Shown: positions 44,978 to 55,596, counted from the first letter of the stretch. The stretch is DNA of 64,000 bases from Hoeflea sp. (GCF_014359905.1 NZ_JACIYP010000010.1:1-64000), one strand, 5' to 3'. The notes: generated from the sequence alone by a model not told the origin. A program made the numbers and translations.

Positions 44978-46567
44978 TCAGGCCGCCTTGGCGACCTGGT
45001 ATTCCTTGATCGCCACCATGTCGATCATCTTCCAGCGATCCGACTCGTATCTGAGCGAGAACTGGTCGGCGGCGAGAAACACCGGGTCGCCGTCGAGATC
45101 GCGTGCAATGTCGCCGCGATGGCTGGTCACGAACCGCTCGAGATCGTTCTTGTCCGCCGACGAGATCCAGCGGCAGACCGAGAACCGTGCCATTTCGAAG
45201 CTCACCGGCAGGCCGTATTCGGCAGACAGCCGCTCCTTCAGCACGTCCAGCTGCAGCGCGCCGACCACGCCGACGATGGCCGGCGAGCCGTCCTCGGGCG
45301 AGAACAATTGCACTACGCCCTCTTCGGCCATCTGCTGCAAGGCTTCCTTGAGCTTTTTCGCCTTCATCGCGTCCTCGAGTCGCACCCGGCGCAGGATTTC
45401 CGGCGCAAAGTTCGGCACGCCCTGGAACACCAGCGCCTCGCCCTCGGTCAGCGTGTCGCCGATGCGCAACGTGCCGTGGTTGGGGATGCCCACCACGTCG
45501 CCGGCATAGGCGGTGTCGGCGATCTGGCGCTGCGAGGCAAAGAAGAACTGCGGCGCCGACAGGCTCATCGGCTTGCCGGTGCGCGCGAGCCTGGCCTTCA
45601 TGCCGCGCTCGAGCGTGCCCGAGCAGACCCGCACGAAAGCGATGCGGTCGCGGTGGTTGGGGTCCATATTGGCCTGGATCTTGAACACGAAGGCGGTCAT
45701 CTTCGGGTCGGTGGCCTCCACCGTGCGGGTGTCGGCAACCTGCGCGCGCGGCTGCGGCGCATAGTCTCCGAGCGCGTTGATCAGGTCGCGCACGCCGAAA
45801 TTCTTCAGCGCCGAGCCGAAATAGACCGGCGTCAGATGGCCTTCGCGAAAGGCTTTGAGATCGAACGGCTTGCAGGCCTCGACGGCAAGCGACGCCTCCT
45901 CGATGAAGGTTTCGCGCTCGTTTTCCGGCAGCAGCCCCGCCACGGCATCCGATTCCGGCCCGTTGACCGGCGTCAGCTCCATCTCGGTGTCGCCATGCCG
46001 GATCGCCGATTTGCCCAAATGATAGGTGCCGGCAAAACTCCGGCCCTGTCCGATCGGCCAGGTCATCGGTGCGCAATCGAGCGCCAGTTTCTGCTCCACT
46101 TCGTCGAGAATGTCGAACGGGTTGCGCGCCTCGCGGTCCATCTTGTTGACGAAGGTGATGATCGGAATGTCCCTGAGCCGGCAGACCTCGAACAGCTTCA
46201 GCGTCCTGGGCTCGATGCCCTTGGCCGCATCGATCACCATCACCGCCGCGTCCACCGCCGTCAGCGTCCGGTAGGTGTCGTCGGCGAAGTCCTCGTGGCC
46301 CGGCGTGTCGAGCAGGTTGAAGACATGGTTTTTGTACTCGAACGTCATCACCGAGGTGACCACGGAAATGCCGCGCTCGCGCTCGATCTTCATCCAGTCC
46401 GAGCGGGTCTGGATCCGGCTCTTCTTGGCCCTGACCTCGCCCGCCAGCTGGATCGCACCGCCGAACAGCAGCAGCTTTTCGGTCAGCGTCGTCTTGCCGG
46501 CGTCCGGGTGCGAGATGATGGCGAAGGTGCGCCGGCGCGCGACTTCCTCGGCAATTGTATCGGGCAT
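44978..46567 (-). CDS. prfC: Peptide chain release factor 3
   Basis: A 529-residue translational GTPase that recycles RF1/RF2 from the ribosome. G1 is SHPDAGKTTLTEKLLL, G2 RGISVVTSV, G3 DTPGHEDFADD, G4 FVNKMDRE. The C-terminal RF3 domain is LKERLSAEYGLPVSFEMARFSVCRW. The ATG at 46567 gives the normal N-terminus; upstream frame extension runs into dut. Divergent from dut. Confidence 0.95.
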   Translation of the reverse strand: MPDTIAEEVARRRTFAIISHPDAGKTTLTEKLLLFGGAIQLAGEVRAKKSRIQTRSDWMKIERERGISVVTSVMTFEYKNHVFNLLDTPGHEDFADDTYRTLTAVDAAVMVIDAAKGIEPRTLKLFEVCRLRDIPIITFVNKMDREARNPFDILDEVEQKLALDCAPMTWPIGQGRSFAGTYHLGKSAIRHGDTEMELTPVNGPESDAVAGLLPENERETFIEEASLAVEACKPFDLKAFREGHLTPVYFGSALKNFGVRDLINALGDYAPQPRAQVADTRTVEATDPKMTAFVFKIQANMDPNHRDRIAFVRVCSGTLERGMKARLARTGKPMSLSAPQFFFASQRQIADTAYAGDVVGIPNHGTLRIGDTLTEGEALVFQGVPNFAPEILRRVRLEDAMKAKKLKEALQQMAEEGVVQLFSPEDGSPAIVGVVGALQLDVLKERLSAEYGLPVSFEMARFSVCRWISSADKNDLERFVTSHRGDIARDLDGDPVFLAADQFSLRYESDRWKMIDMVAIKEYQVAKAA

Positions 46568-46660
46568 CGGTGGCGAATTCCTGTTGATTGGCTTGCCTTC
46601 TAGCGGCTTGCGGCCCGCCATGCAATTGACCGCGGCCCGCCAAGGGTGAAAGCTTGATCC

Positions 46661-47182
46661 ATGACCCATCCCGATCGCCTGCCTCAACACGCCCCCCATG
46701 ACGCTCCGGCGTCCGGCCCCGAACTGCGGGTCCCCGAACTGCGTGTCATTGTCCTGCCCCATGGCGAAGGCCTGGAACTGCCGGCCTATGAAACGCCGGG
46801 TTCTGCGGGGATGGATCTGCGCGCCGCGGTCGAGGATGGCACACCCTTGCAGATCGCCCCTGGCGGCCGCTTCGCTGTCCCCACCGGCCTGATCATGGAA
46901 ATCCCGGACGGCTATGAAGCCCAGGTCCGGCCGCGCTCGGGCCTCGCACTCAAATCCGGCGTCACCTGCCTCAATTCGCCCGGCACCATCGACAGCGACT
47001 ATCGTGGCGAGGTCAAGATCATCCTCGCCAATCTCGGCACTGAGCCCTTCGTGGTGAGCCGCGGCATGCGCGTGGCGCAACTGGTCGTTGCGCCGGTGGT
47101 CCAGGTCCGCGTCACGGTGCACCGGGCGCTCAGCGACACCGCGCGCGGCGCCGGCGGTTTCGGCTCGACCGGGGCGCAATGA
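46661..47182 (+). CDS. dut: Deoxyuridine 5'-triphosphate nucleotidohydrolase
   Basis: A 173-residue trimeric dUTPase that keeps uracil out of DNA and supplies dUMP for thymidylate. The five motifs are visible: [41 protein letters not shown] and the C-terminal [10 protein letters not shown]. An N-terminal tail of about 25 residues rich in Pro/His precedes the domain. Its stop overlaps the next gene's start (ATGA). Confidence 0.96.
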   Translation: MTHPDRLPQHAPHDAPASGPELRVPELRVIVLPHGEGLELPAYETPGSAGMDLRAAVEDGTPLQIAPGGRFAVPTGLIMEIPDGYEAQVRPRSGLALKSGVTCLNSPGTIDSDYRGEVKIILANLGTEPFVVSRGMRVAQLVVAPVVQVRVTVHRALSDTARGAGGFGSTGAQ

Positions 47183-48183
47183 GCGGCGCGCTCACCGTCA
47201 TCGACATGCACACCGGCGGAGAGCCGCTCAGGATCGTGACCGGTGGCTATCCCGACCTGCCCAAGGGCACGATCCTGGAAAAACGCGCCTATGTCCGCGA
47301 CCATCTCGATCATCTCAGGAAGATCCTGATGTTCGAGCCGCGCGGCCACACGGACATGTATGGCGCGCTGCTGGTGGAGCCGGATCTGCCCGGCGCCGAC
47401 CTTGCGGTGCTGTTCATGCACAATGAGGGCTATTCCACCATGTGCGGCCACGCCATCATCGCGCTTGGCCGCTACGCGGTGGATCAGGGGCTGGTGAAGG
47501 CCGGCGACGACGTGACCGTGGTCAGCATCGAATGCCCCTGCGGCATGGTGCGCGCCGAGGTCACCATGCAGGGCGGCAAGCCGGCAGACGTCAGCTTCGA
47601 AAGCGTGCCGTCCTTCCTGTTTGCCCGGGACAAGGCGCTGACCATCGGCAATTGGGGCAAGGTGAGTTTCGACATCGCCTATGGCGGTGCCTTCTATGCG
47701 CTGGCCGATGCCCGCCAGTTCGGCCTCAAATTCGGCCGCGATCCGATCACTGCCTTCATTGACGCAGCAGACAGCCTCACCCGGGCGGCCCAGGCCGCCG
47801 TTCCCTTGAGCCACCCCGACGCGGATGACCTGGCCTTCCTCTATGGCACGATCCTGACTGACGGCCGCGACGCCTGGTCCGAACAGCCGACCCGCAATGT
47901 CTGCGTCTTCGCCGACCGCCAGGTCGACCGCTCGCCCACCGGCTCGGGCGTCACCGCAAGGCTCGCCGCCATGCATGCCCGCGGTCAGATCGCCATGGGC
48001 CAGGAACGGATCTTCCTCAGCATCATCGGCAGCCGGTTTTCGGGCCGCGTCTCCTCGGTTACCCGGTCCGGACCGCATCGGGCGATCACCGCCACGGTCG
48101 CAGGCCGCGCCTACTATTCCGGCCGGTGCGAATTCATTGTCGAGGAGGATGATCCGCTGGCGGAAGGATTTCTTGTCCGGTGA
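47179..48183 (+). CDS. Proline racemase family; probable trans-3-hydroxy-L-proline dehydratase
   Basis: A 334-residue protein. The first catalytic Cys is present ([13 protein letters not shown]). At the second catalytic site the racemase Cys is replaced ([14 protein letters not shown], Thr where racemases have Cys). In this family the Cys/Thr pair marks trans-3-hydroxy-L-proline dehydratase, which makes pyrroline-2-carboxylate, so racemase activity is unlikely. It overlaps dut by 4 bases, suggesting translational coupling with an unrelated function. Confidence 0.85.
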   Translation: MSGALTVIDMHTGGEPLRIVTGGYPDLPKGTILEKRAYVRDHLDHLRKILMFEPRGHTDMYGALLVEPDLPGADLAVLFMHNEGYSTMCGHAIIALGRYAVDQGLVKAGDDVTVVSIECPCGMVRAEVTMQGGKPADVSFESVPSFLFARDKALTIGNWGKVSFDIAYGGAFYALADARQFGLKFGRDPITAFIDAADSLTRAAQAAVPLSHPDADDLAFLYGTILTDGRDAWSEQPTRNVCVFADRQVDRSPTGSGVTARLAAMHARGQIAMGQERIFLSIIGSRFSGRVSSVTRSGPHRAITATVAGRAYYSGRCEFIVEEDDPLAEGFLVR

Positions 48184-48330
48184 TCCCGCGACCTTCGATG
48201 GAGGAATCAGATTCCGGAAATGGGCGAAATAATAGAATGAAATAGCGATTCTGGGCCGCGCGCCTTGACCCGATGACTGGCATAGAGCGCCGCGCGCCGC
48301 TACACTTCGCGGCAAACAAGGAGCATTGCC

Positions 48331-49302
48331 ATGTCAGCATTTTCCGCTGAAACGCCCGGCCGCGGCCGTATCTACGATTCGATCATCGACACCGTCGGCA
48401 ACACGCCGATCGTGCGCCTGTCCAAGCTCGCGAGAGCCGAGGGTGTGAATGCCGAGCTCATGGGCAAGCTGGAATTCTTCAACCCCATCGCCTCGGTCAA
48501 GGACCGCATCGGCGTCGCCATGATAGAGGCGCTGGAAGCCGAGGGCCGGATCACGCCGGGCAAGACCACGCTCATCGAACCGACCTCGGGCAACACAGGC
48601 ATTGCGCTCGCCTTCGCGGCCGCCGCCAAGGGCTACCGGCTGATCCTGACCATGCCGGAAACCATGTCGGTCGAGCGCCGCAAGATGCTGGCGCTCTTGG
48701 GCGCGGAACTGGTGCTCACCGAAGGCCCCAAGGGCATGAAGGGCGCCATCGCGAAGGCCGAGGAACTGCTGGGCGAGATCGAGAATTCGGTGATGCCGCA
48801 GCAGTTCGAGAATTCAGCCAACCCGGAGATCCACCGCAAGACCACGGCGGAAGAGATCTGGAACGACACCAAGGGCGGCATCGATATCCTGGTCTCGGGC
48901 ATCGGCACCGGCGGCACCATCACCGGCGTCGGCCAGGTGCTCAAGCAGAAGAAGCCCGGCGTCAGGATCGTTGCCGTCGAGCCTGCCGATTCCCCCGTGC
49001 TGTCGGGCGGCAATCCGGGTCCACACAAGATCCAGGGCATCGGCGCCGGCTTTGCGCCGGGCGTGCTCGACACCAAGGTCTATGACGAGATCGAGACGGT
49101 CACCAATGACGAGGCCTTCGCCATGGCCCGCAAGGTGGCCAGGCTCGAAGGCCTGCCGGTCGGCATCTCCTCGGGGGCCGCGCTGGCTGCGGCGATCAAG
49201 GTCGGCCGGCGTCCGGAAAACGAAGGCAAGCAGATCGTCGTCATCATCCCGTCCTTTGCCGAACGCTACCTCTCGACCGCGCTGTTCGACGGGTTGGGGT
49301 GA
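48331..49302 (+). CDS. cysK: Cysteine synthase A
   Basis: A 323-residue PLP enzyme that makes cysteine from O-acetylserine and sulfide. The PLP lysine is in [11 protein letters not shown], the substrate loop is [15 protein letters not shown], and the phosphate-binding glycine loop is [12 protein letters not shown]. An AAGGAG ribosome site precedes the ATG. Monocistronic; about 290 bases of sequence without a recognisable feature follow it. Confidence 0.94.
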   Translation: MSAFSAETPGRGRIYDSIIDTVGNTPIVRLSKLARAEGVNAELMGKLEFFNPIASVKDRIGVAMIEALEAEGRITPGKTTLIEPTSGNTGIALAFAAAAKGYRLILTMPETMSVERRKMLALLGAELVLTEGPKGMKGAIAKAEELLGEIENSVMPQQFENSANPEIHRKTTAEEIWNDTKGGIDILVSGIGTGGTITGVGQVLKQKKPGVRIVAVEPADSPVLSGGNPGPHKIQGIGAGFAPGVLDTKVYDEIETVTNDEAFAMARKVARLEGLPVGISSGAALAAAIKVGRRPENEGKQIVVIIPSFAERYLSTALFDGLG

Positions 49303-49596
49303 GTTCCTCTCGACCCGAGCGGTGGGTCCGAGGTCCCGAGCGATGGTTTGCGTTGAGATCTTCCATCAAGCACTTGAAGCACCGTGCTCCGTTGGGAGGC
49401 GCGGCGCTTTGGTGTTTGCGCCGGCGCTGCCCGATGCCCGTAAATGCAGGAGCCGCTGCGTTCGGTCACAGGCCTCCATGGCCGCACCGCAGCACATGAC
49501 GGCGTGCCGTCTTTCCGCGGGGCGCGGGAGGACTGCCCGCGCAAAGCTCTGTGAAGCGCCGGCACCTGCGCAGACGAAGCGGCTATCGTCTCCGCT

Positions 49597-51129
49597 TCAC
49601 GCTGCCGCCGACACCCGTTCGGTGGCCATGCGGTAGGAGATCGCCTCGGCCAGGTGGATCCGGCCGACGCTCTCCGCGCCGTCGAGATCGGCCAGCGTGC
49701 GCGCCACCTTGAGGATGCGGTGATAGGCGCGCGCCGAAAACCTCAGTTTCTCCGCCGCATCGTTCAAGAGCGACTGGCCGCCGGCGTCGGGCCGGGCCAC
49801 CTGCTCGACCAGCGAGGTCGAGCATTGCGAATTGGTGCGGATGTCGGGCCGGCCGAGCGTGCGGAAACGGTCCTGCTGGATCTGCCGCGCCACAGCGACG
49901 CGGGCCGCGACATCGGCACTGCCTTCCGCCGGCTGCGGCTTGATCAGGTCCTGGGCGCTGACCGCGGGAACGTCGATGCGTATATCGATGCGATCCATCA
50001 GCGGCCCTGAAATGCGCCCCTGGTAATCGGCCTGGCAGCGCGGTCCGCGCGAACAGCTATGGCCCGGTTCCCCCGCCATGCCGCAACGGCAGGGGTTCAT
50101 CGCCGCGATCAGCTGGATATTGGCGGGGTAGCTCACCCGGTGATTGGCGCGCGCGATCACGCTCTCGCCATTCTCGAGCGGTTGCCGGAGTGAATCGAGC
50201 ACCTGCGGGGTGAATTCGGGAAACTCGTCGAGAAAAAGGATGCCGTTGTGGGCCAGCGAGACTTCGCCCGGTCGCGCCCGCAAGCCGCCGCCGACCATCG
50301 CCGCCATCGAGGCCGAATGATGCGGTGCGCGGAACGGCCGCCGGTCCGACAGCTTGCCGCCGGCAAGCTGTCCGGCGATGGAATGGATCATCGACACTTC
50401 CAGAAGCTCGGGCGCCGACAAGGGCGGCAGGATCGAGGGCAGCCGGGCGGCGAGCATGGATTTGCCCGATCCGGGCGGTCCCACCATGATCAGATTGTGC
50501 CCGCCGGCGGCCGCCACCTCGAGCGCCCGCTTGGCGGTTTCCTGGCCCTTGATTTCGGCGAGGTCCGGCACGTTGAGGGGCGCCGCGCGCATCGCCGGCA
50601 CCGGCCGAGCAAGCACCTGGGTGCCGCGGAAATGATTGGCGATGGCGATCAGCGAGCGCGGCGCGATGATATCGATGTCCTCGCCCGCCCAGGCCGCCTC
50701 CGGGCCGCTGCCCGCCGGGCAGATCAGCCCCTTGCCAAGCGCATTGGCCCCGATCGCCGCAGGCAGCGCGCCCGCCACGGTGGCGATGGTGCCGTCGAGG
50801 GAAAGCTCGCCCAGCACCACATAGCCGTCGAGCGCATCGCCCGGTATGGCGCCGAGTGCGGCCATCAGCCCCAGCGCGATCGGCAGGTCGAAATGCGATC
50901 CTTCCTTGGGCAGGTCCGCCGGCGCCAGGTTGACGGTGACCTTCTTGGCCGGCAGCGACAGTCCCGAGGCGTGCAGCGCCGCCTGCACCCGCTCGCGGCT
51001 TTCGGCCACCGCCTTGTCGGGCAGGCCGACGATATGCATGCCCACCTTGCCCGGCGCAATCATCACCTGCACATCGACCGGCACCGCCTCGATGCCCTGG
51101 AACGAAACCGTACTGACCCGCGCAACCAT
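49597..51129 (-). CDS. comM: YifB/ComM-type Mg-chelatase-like AAA ATPase
   Basis: A 510-residue protein. An N-terminal Lon-like fold (about residues 20-170) is followed by an AAA+ domain with Walker A GPPGSGKSMLAARLPSIL, Walker B ILFLDEFPEF and zinc-like cysteines in NPCRCGMAGEPGHSCSRGPRC. ComM homologues are hexameric helicases driving branch migration in recombination of incoming DNA. The ATG at 51129 follows AGGGG; the open frame upstream to 51306 is AT-rich non-coding sequence. Confidence 0.9.
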   Translation of the reverse strand: MVARVSTVSFQGIEAVPVDVQVMIAPGKVGMHIVGLPDKAVAESRERVQAALHASGLSLPAKKVTVNLAPADLPKEGSHFDLPIALGLMAALGAIPGDALDGYVVLGELSLDGTIATVAGALPAAIGANALGKGLICPAGSGPEAAWAGEDIDIIAPRSLIAIANHFRGTQVLARPVPAMRAAPLNVPDLAEIKGQETAKRALEVAAAGGHNLIMVGPPGSGKSMLAARLPSILPPLSAPELLEVSMIHSIAGQLAGGKLSDRRPFRAPHHSASMAAMVGGGLRARPGEVSLAHNGILFLDEFPEFTPQVLDSLRQPLENGESVIARANHRVSYPANIQLIAAMNPCRCGMAGEPGHSCSRGPRCQADYQGRISGPLMDRIDIRIDVPAVSAQDLIKPQPAEGSADVAARVAVARQIQQDRFRTLGRPDIRTNSQCSTSLVEQVARPDAGGQSLLNDAAEKLRFSARAYHRILKVARTLADLDGAESVGRIHLAEAISYRMATERVSAAA

Positions 51130-51409
51130 GTTCCCGGCCCCTTGTCCTGAAATCGTGCCCGTCACGCCGCGCCGGGATGGCGAAAAATTCCCGTTATGCG
51201 CGATCAAGTCAAGTGAAGCACGGTATGCGGAGTAAAAAAGAACAATCTGGCAACAATTGCACCACAAAGGGGAATATGGTTGCATCAGGTTGTAGAGGGA
51301 GAACATTTCGGGACGGCACGGTTCGCACCGCGGGCCGGCCGCGGCGCGAGTGTCGGAGATAGGACGGGACGTCGGCGTGCGGCGCCTCGGAAAGGTGTTG
51401 CGCGCCCGC

Positions 51410-52357
51410 TTACGCCCGCTTGCTTTCGACCGCGTCCCAGAACAGTGCCGCGATGTCCGGCCCGCCGAAATTGCGGATTTCGCGCAAGCCCGTCGGCGAG
51501 GTCACGTTGATCTCGGTCATGAGGTCGCCGATGATGTCGATGCCGACCAGGATGAAGCCGCGCGCCTTCAAGGACGGGCCGATGCGGGCGCAGATCTCTT
51601 CTTCGCGCGGGGTCAGCTCGGAGTGCTCGGCGCGGCCGCCGACATGCATGTTGGAGCGCGAATCATGCTCGGCCGGCACCCGGTTGATGGCGCCCACCGG
51701 CTCGCCGTCGATCAGGATGATGCGCTTGTCGCCGGCGCGGACCTTGGACAGGTATTCCTGGGCGATGAACGGCTCGCGGTACATCTGCGCGAACATTTCG
51801 AGCAGCGACGACATGTTGCGGTCATCCGGCTTGATATGGAACACGCCGGCGCCGCCATTGCCGTAGAGCGGCTTGAGGATCATGTCGCCGACTTCCGCGC
51901 GGAAGGCGTTGATCGTCGCCGGGTCGCGCGAGATCAGGGTCTTCGGCATCAGGTCTGGAAATTTGGTGACGAAGATCTTTTCGGGCGAATTGCGCACCCA
52001 TGCCGGGTCATTGACCACCAGCGTCTTCGGATGCACCCGCTCGAGCAGATGCGTCGAGGTGGTGTAGGCCATGTCGAACGGCGGATCCTGCCGCAACAGC
52101 ACCACATCCATCGTTGACAGGTCGATCTTCTCCTGCGGCCCGAGCTCGAAATGGTCGCCCTCGACATCGCGCAGGATCATCGGCTCGGCAATGGCCTGAA
52201 CAACCCCGTCGCGCATCGACAGCTGGTCCGGCGTGTAGTGAAACAGCTTGTAGCCGCGGTTCTGCGCTTCCAGCGACATGGCGAAGGTGGAATCGCCGGC
52301 AATCTTGATCGAGCTCACATGGTCCATCTGGACCGCGACATTCTTGATCTTGCTCAT
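51410..52357 (-). CDS. gshB: Glutathione synthase
   Basis: A 315-residue ATP-grasp enzyme that joins glycine to gamma-glutamylcysteine. Prokaryotic GshB features are the N-terminal [19 protein letters not shown], the loop [15 protein letters not shown] and the metal-binding [21 protein letters not shown]. The 280 bases downstream before comM, on the same strand, show no clear terminator. Confidence 0.95.
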   Translation of the reverse strand: MSKIKNVAVQMDHVSSIKIAGDSTFAMSLEAQNRGYKLFHYTPDQLSMRDGVVQAIAEPMILRDVEGDHFELGPQEKIDLSTMDVVLLRQDPPFDMAYTTSTHLLERVHPKTLVVNDPAWVRNSPEKIFVTKFPDLMPKTLISRDPATINAFRAEVGDMILKPLYGNGGAGVFHIKPDDRNMSSLLEMFAQMYREPFIAQEYLSKVRAGDKRIILIDGEPVGAINRVPAEHDSRSNMHVGGRAEHSELTPREEEICARIGPSLKARGFILVGIDIIGDLMTEINVTSPTGLREIRNFGGPDIAALFWDAVESKRA

Positions 52358-52387
52358 GGGTAGGGTGTCTCCGCCAATCTGAGGAAC

Positions 52388-52760
52388 TCACATAGGCGCT
52401 GAGGGGGGCAGATTGCAACGGGGGAAGGGAGGGATTTGGGGAGCGGGGGCGTCAATCATGGGTATGGCCGATGACCGGCGCCCGTCCGGTCGTCCGGCTT
52501 GCGCCAGCGCCACGGCGTCGGCGCCGGCCGGATCGCGCAGCCGGTCGGAGGTGTCGTTGGCGGCCCGCCAGACGGCTTCGGCCACGCCGCTTTCCCTTGT
52601 CGTCAGGACTGGATTGGCAAAGCCCGCGAAGACCTGCCCCGCGAAAGCCGCATAGGTTTCGCGGATGAGATCGATGACCGGAATGGCGGTGTTGTGCGCA
52701 AAGCGGGTTGTCGGGGCATAGCCCGTTTCCACCAGCTTGACGAAGTGGCGGGCCGCATCG
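52388..52760 (-). pseudogene. C-terminal remnant of a short-chain dehydrogenase
   Basis: The frame reads RHFVKLVETGYAPTT, VFAGFANPVLTTRESGVAEA, VWRAANDTSDRLRDPAGADA. This matches the last about 85 residues of an SDR-family oxidoreductase subgroup. The Rossmann N-terminus with the cofactor motif and the catalytic Ser-Tyr-Lys are absent. Upstream of 52760 the sequence becomes an AraC fragment on the other strand. Confidence 0.7.
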
Positions 52761-52876
52761 GCTACAGCTCGTCGAGCACCTTCAGCACGGCTTTCAGCCG
52801 CCATGCCGGTGTGCCGCCAGGGCAGTTCATGAGACAGTCGGGTGTTTCGGGCAACGGAGTGTCTGTTCAGGCCTGA
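52742..52876 (+). pseudogene. C-terminal remnant of an AraC-family regulator
   Basis: The plus-strand frame DEVAGRIGYSSSSTFSTAFS followed by RHAGVPPGQFMRQ is the second helix-turn-helix and end of an AraC regulator. The ligand-binding domain and first helix-turn-helix are missing. It abuts the SDR remnant head to head. Confidence 0.72.
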
Positions 52877-52958
52877 GACTCGTCCGGCGTCTTGAGCCAT
52901 ATCAACGCCAAACCGCCGATCCCGGTTAGATTGCGGCTGTTGGATGGAGTGGCGCAAA

Positions 52959-53927
52959 ATGTCCTTGTCTCGCCGCAGCATTGTCGTCGGGTCCGCAGCC
53001 GCTTTGGCGGCGGCGTTTGGCGGCGGCTATGCGATCGGGTCCTATAATGCGGCGATGGCTGCCGCTATCGCGCGGATCGCCAGGAAAAGCAGCCTGGTGA
53101 CAACGCGGTTCGGGCCGCTTGAATATGCTATCGAGGGCCGCGGCCAGCCCTTGCTGATGGTGCACGGCACCGGCGGCGGCTTTGATCAGGGCCTGCGCTT
53201 TGGCGGGGGACTGATCGCCAGCGGATTCCAGGTCATCGCGCCGTCGCGTTTTGGCTATCTCCGCAGCTTTTTTCCGGCCGATCCGTCGCCGCAAAACCAG
53301 GCGGATGCCTTTGCGGCGCTGCTCGATCATCTGGGCATCGACCGGATCCCCATTGCCGGCGGCTCCGCCGGCGCGCTGCCCGCGGCCTGGTTTGCGCTGC
53401 GCCATCCGGACCGCTGTTCGCACCTGATCCTGCTGGTTCCGGCCATGAATCTGAGCAACCGCGATCCCGTCGAATTCACCCGGTTTCAGCAGGTTCTGGT
53501 GGGAAGGCTGCTGTCATCGGACCGCTGGTTCTGGGCCGTTCGTACCTTGGCGCCAAACCAGTTGATCGGCACGCTGCTCGCGACGGATCCGGCGCTTCTC
53601 GCCTCTGTCTCAGCATCTGAACGGGACCGGGCCTACATGGTGCTGGATGAGCTGGCGCCGATCCGCAGACGCCGGCAGGGCATGGCCCAGGACGGAAGGA
53701 TGGCTGGCAGTCCCGCGGATATCGATCTGTCAAGAATTGAAACGCCGGCCCTGGTCGTGTCGACGGAGGATGACCGGTTCGGCACGGCGCAGACGGCGCG
53801 GATCATCGCCGGACGGATCGCCGGCGCCCGGCTGGTGATCTATCCCACCGGCGGGCACCTCTGGCTCGGGCATGATCAGGAGCTGACCGCTGAAATTGCC
53901 GGTTTCGTGGCGCGTCCGCTCGGGTGA
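52959..53927 (+). CDS. Alpha/beta hydrolase
   Basis: A 322-residue protein with an N-terminal hydrophobic segment (SIVVGSAAALAAAFGGGYAIG), probably a membrane anchor or signal preceded by RR. The hydrolase domain shows the oxyanion loop MVHGTGGGFDQG, nucleophile Ser in GGSAGALPAAW, Asp in STEDDRFG and His in GGHLWLGHD. The substrate is unknown. The ATG at 52959 has GGAG 8 bases upstream; an earlier ATG at 52944 is in frame. Confidence 0.85.
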   Translation: MSLSRRSIVVGSAAALAAAFGGGYAIGSYNAAMAAAIARIARKSSLVTTRFGPLEYAIEGRGQPLLMVHGTGGGFDQGLRFGGGLIASGFQVIAPSRFGYLRSFFPADPSPQNQADAFAALLDHLGIDRIPIAGGSAGALPAAWFALRHPDRCSHLILLVPAMNLSNRDPVEFTRFQQVLVGRLLSSDRWFWAVRTLAPNQLIGTLLATDPALLASVSASERDRAYMVLDELAPIRRRRQGMAQDGRMAGSPADIDLSRIETPALVVSTEDDRFGTAQTARIIAGRIAGARLVIYPTGGHLWLGHDQELTAEIAGFVARPLG

Positions 53928-53960
53928 GTGCGCTGATCGGAGCGACGGACTCCGTGGCCT

Positions 53961-54329
53961 TCAGAACGCATCCTCCAGATGCCGGGGCCAGCGCCAGGGG
54001 CTGACCACGACGATGTCGCAGCGCCAGGACAGGTGCGCCGAATCGGGCTGGCGGCTGATATAGAGCGCGCCTGCCGCCGCGATCCGCCGTTGCGCCGGAT
54101 AACTCACGGCATCGACGCCGGAGATCAGGTCGCGGCGCGCCTTGACCTCGACGAGGGCTACGAGATCGCCTTTGCGCGCCACGATGTCGATCTCGCCCAC
54201 CGGCGTCTTGTAGCGCAAGCTCACGATCCTGTAGCCCTTGAGCATCAGCGCCAGGGCCGCCATCCATTCGGCGCGGCGGCCCTTGCGCTCGAAGCGCCGC
54301 TTGCGGTCCAGCTTGCCGGCCGGGCTCAC
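53961..54329 (-). CDS. YraN/UPF0102 family nuclease-like protein
   Basis: A 122-residue restriction-endonuclease-fold protein. The conserved catalytic pattern is GYRIVSLRYKTPVGEIDIVARKGDLVALVEVKARRD (E-x-D...E-x-K). The family is widespread with an unclear role in DNA processing. Its start overlaps the rsmI stop by 4 bases (ATGA), the usual rsmI-yraN pair. Confidence 0.93.
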   Translation of the reverse strand: MSPAGKLDRKRRFERKGRRAEWMAALALMLKGYRIVSLRYKTPVGEIDIVARKGDLVALVEVKARRDLISGVDAVSYPAQRRIAAAGALYISRQPDSAHLSWRCDIVVVSPWRWPRHLEDAF

Positions 54330-55279
54330 GCCTCGTCCCTGGTCGGGCGGACCTTCATGGCGAGGAGCCGCTGGTAGAGATCCTTGCGCGGCTGCCCGGT
54401 GAGCCGCGCCGCTTCGGTCGCAGCCTTGCCGGCGGGAAGGTCCCGGGCAAGCTTGGCAAGCACCGCCTCGACATCCTCGTCCGAGGGTTCCGGCGTCGAG
54501 CCTGGGCCGATCACCAGCACGATTTCCCCGCGCACGCTTTCACCCTGATATTGCGCCGCCAGATCGCCCAGCGTGCCGCGCCGCACCTCCTCGAAGGCCT
54601 TGGTCAGTTCCCGGCACACGGCCGCCGGGCGGTCGGCCCCCAGCACCTCGGAAGCGCAAGCAAGGCATGCGGCGATCCGGTTGGGACTTTCAAAAAACAT
54701 CAGTGTCGCTTCCGTTGCGGCAAGGCTCGCCAGCCGGTCGCGCCGCGCCTTGTCTTTCGATGGCAGGAAGCCCGCAAACAGGAAGGCGTCGCTTGGCAGG
54801 CCCGAGGCCACCAGCGCCGCCATCGGCGCCGAGGCCCCGGGGATCGGGATCACCGGCAACCCGGCCGCGATCGCGCTTTGCGACAGCCGGTAGCCGGGAT
54901 CGGAAATCAGCGGCGTTCCGGCGTCCGAGATCAGCGCCACGCTCTTGCCGGCTTCAAGCGCCGCCATCAGCTTCGGCCCGGCGCGCTCGGCATTGTGCTC
55001 GTGATAGGCGTAGGGCCTTGTGGCGATGCCGTAGCGGTCGAGCAGCACCCGGCTGACCCGGGTGTCCTCGCAGGCGATGAGGTCGGCGCCGGCCAGTGTT
55101 TCCAGCCCGCGCAGCGTCATGTCGCCCAGATTGCCGATCGGGGTCGACACCAGGTAGAGCCCCGGCTCGAGCGGCCGGGCGGGGATTTCATGCGCGCCAA
55201 TGCGGAAGCTGCGCGCCGGCGGAGCAGTTTCCGCCGCATTGCGCGCGCTGTCGGCAGCCTGTGATGTCTTGCGTGTCAT
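54326..55279 (-). CDS. rsmI: 16S rRNA (cytidine-1402-2'-O)-methyltransferase RsmI
   Basis: A 317-residue SAM enzyme of the tetrapyrrole-methylase fold. Family segments are GLYLVSTPIGNLGDMTLRGLE, ACEDTRVSRVLLDRYGI, ALISDAGTPLISDPGYRL and VRGEIVLVIG. It 2'-O-methylates C1402 in the ribosomal P site. An N-terminal extension of about 35 residues precedes the fold. Confidence 0.95.
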   Translation of the reverse strand: MTRKTSQAADSARNAAETAPPARSFRIGAHEIPARPLEPGLYLVSTPIGNLGDMTLRGLETLAGADLIACEDTRVSRVLLDRYGIATRPYAYHEHNAERAGPKLMAALEAGKSVALISDAGTPLISDPGYRLSQSAIAAGLPVIPIPGASAPMAALVASGLPSDAFLFAGFLPSKDKARRDRLASLAATEATLMFFESPNRIAACLACASEVLGADRPAAVCRELTKAFEEVRRGTLGDLAAQYQGESVRGEIVLVIGPGSTPEPSDEDVEAVLAKLARDLPAGKAATEAARLTGQPRKDLYQRLLAMKVRPTRDEA

Positions 55280-55596
55280 GTCCGCTCCACCGCCTGGCCG
55301 TGTCAGCCAAGCCCGGGTTTCAGTGGCATCGGGTTTAGCAGAGTTATGCGGGCAAGATCGAGCGGCTTCTGGGATTTGACGCGCGCGGTGAATGGCAGCT
55401 TCAGCCAGTCGGATCGAGCGCCCGGATCAGGACTGCCGGCTGCGCCGGCCAGGGCCGGCCTCGGCGAAGGGCTTTCTGCTGAGCCGAAACAAGAAATACA
55501 ACCTACGCGATCGAAACTCTAACTTAACTGCTCACATATACTGTTGACCGGTTATTGTCGGCAATCTCAGTTTATCAAAGGTCACGGCTGCAACGT
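55280..55596. other. Intergenic region upstream of the GGDEF-EAL gene
   Basis: About 320 bases between divergent genes; AT content rises from about 55490. A TTG at 55555 is in frame with the next gene. No RNA, repeat or operator is recognised. Confidence 0.45.
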
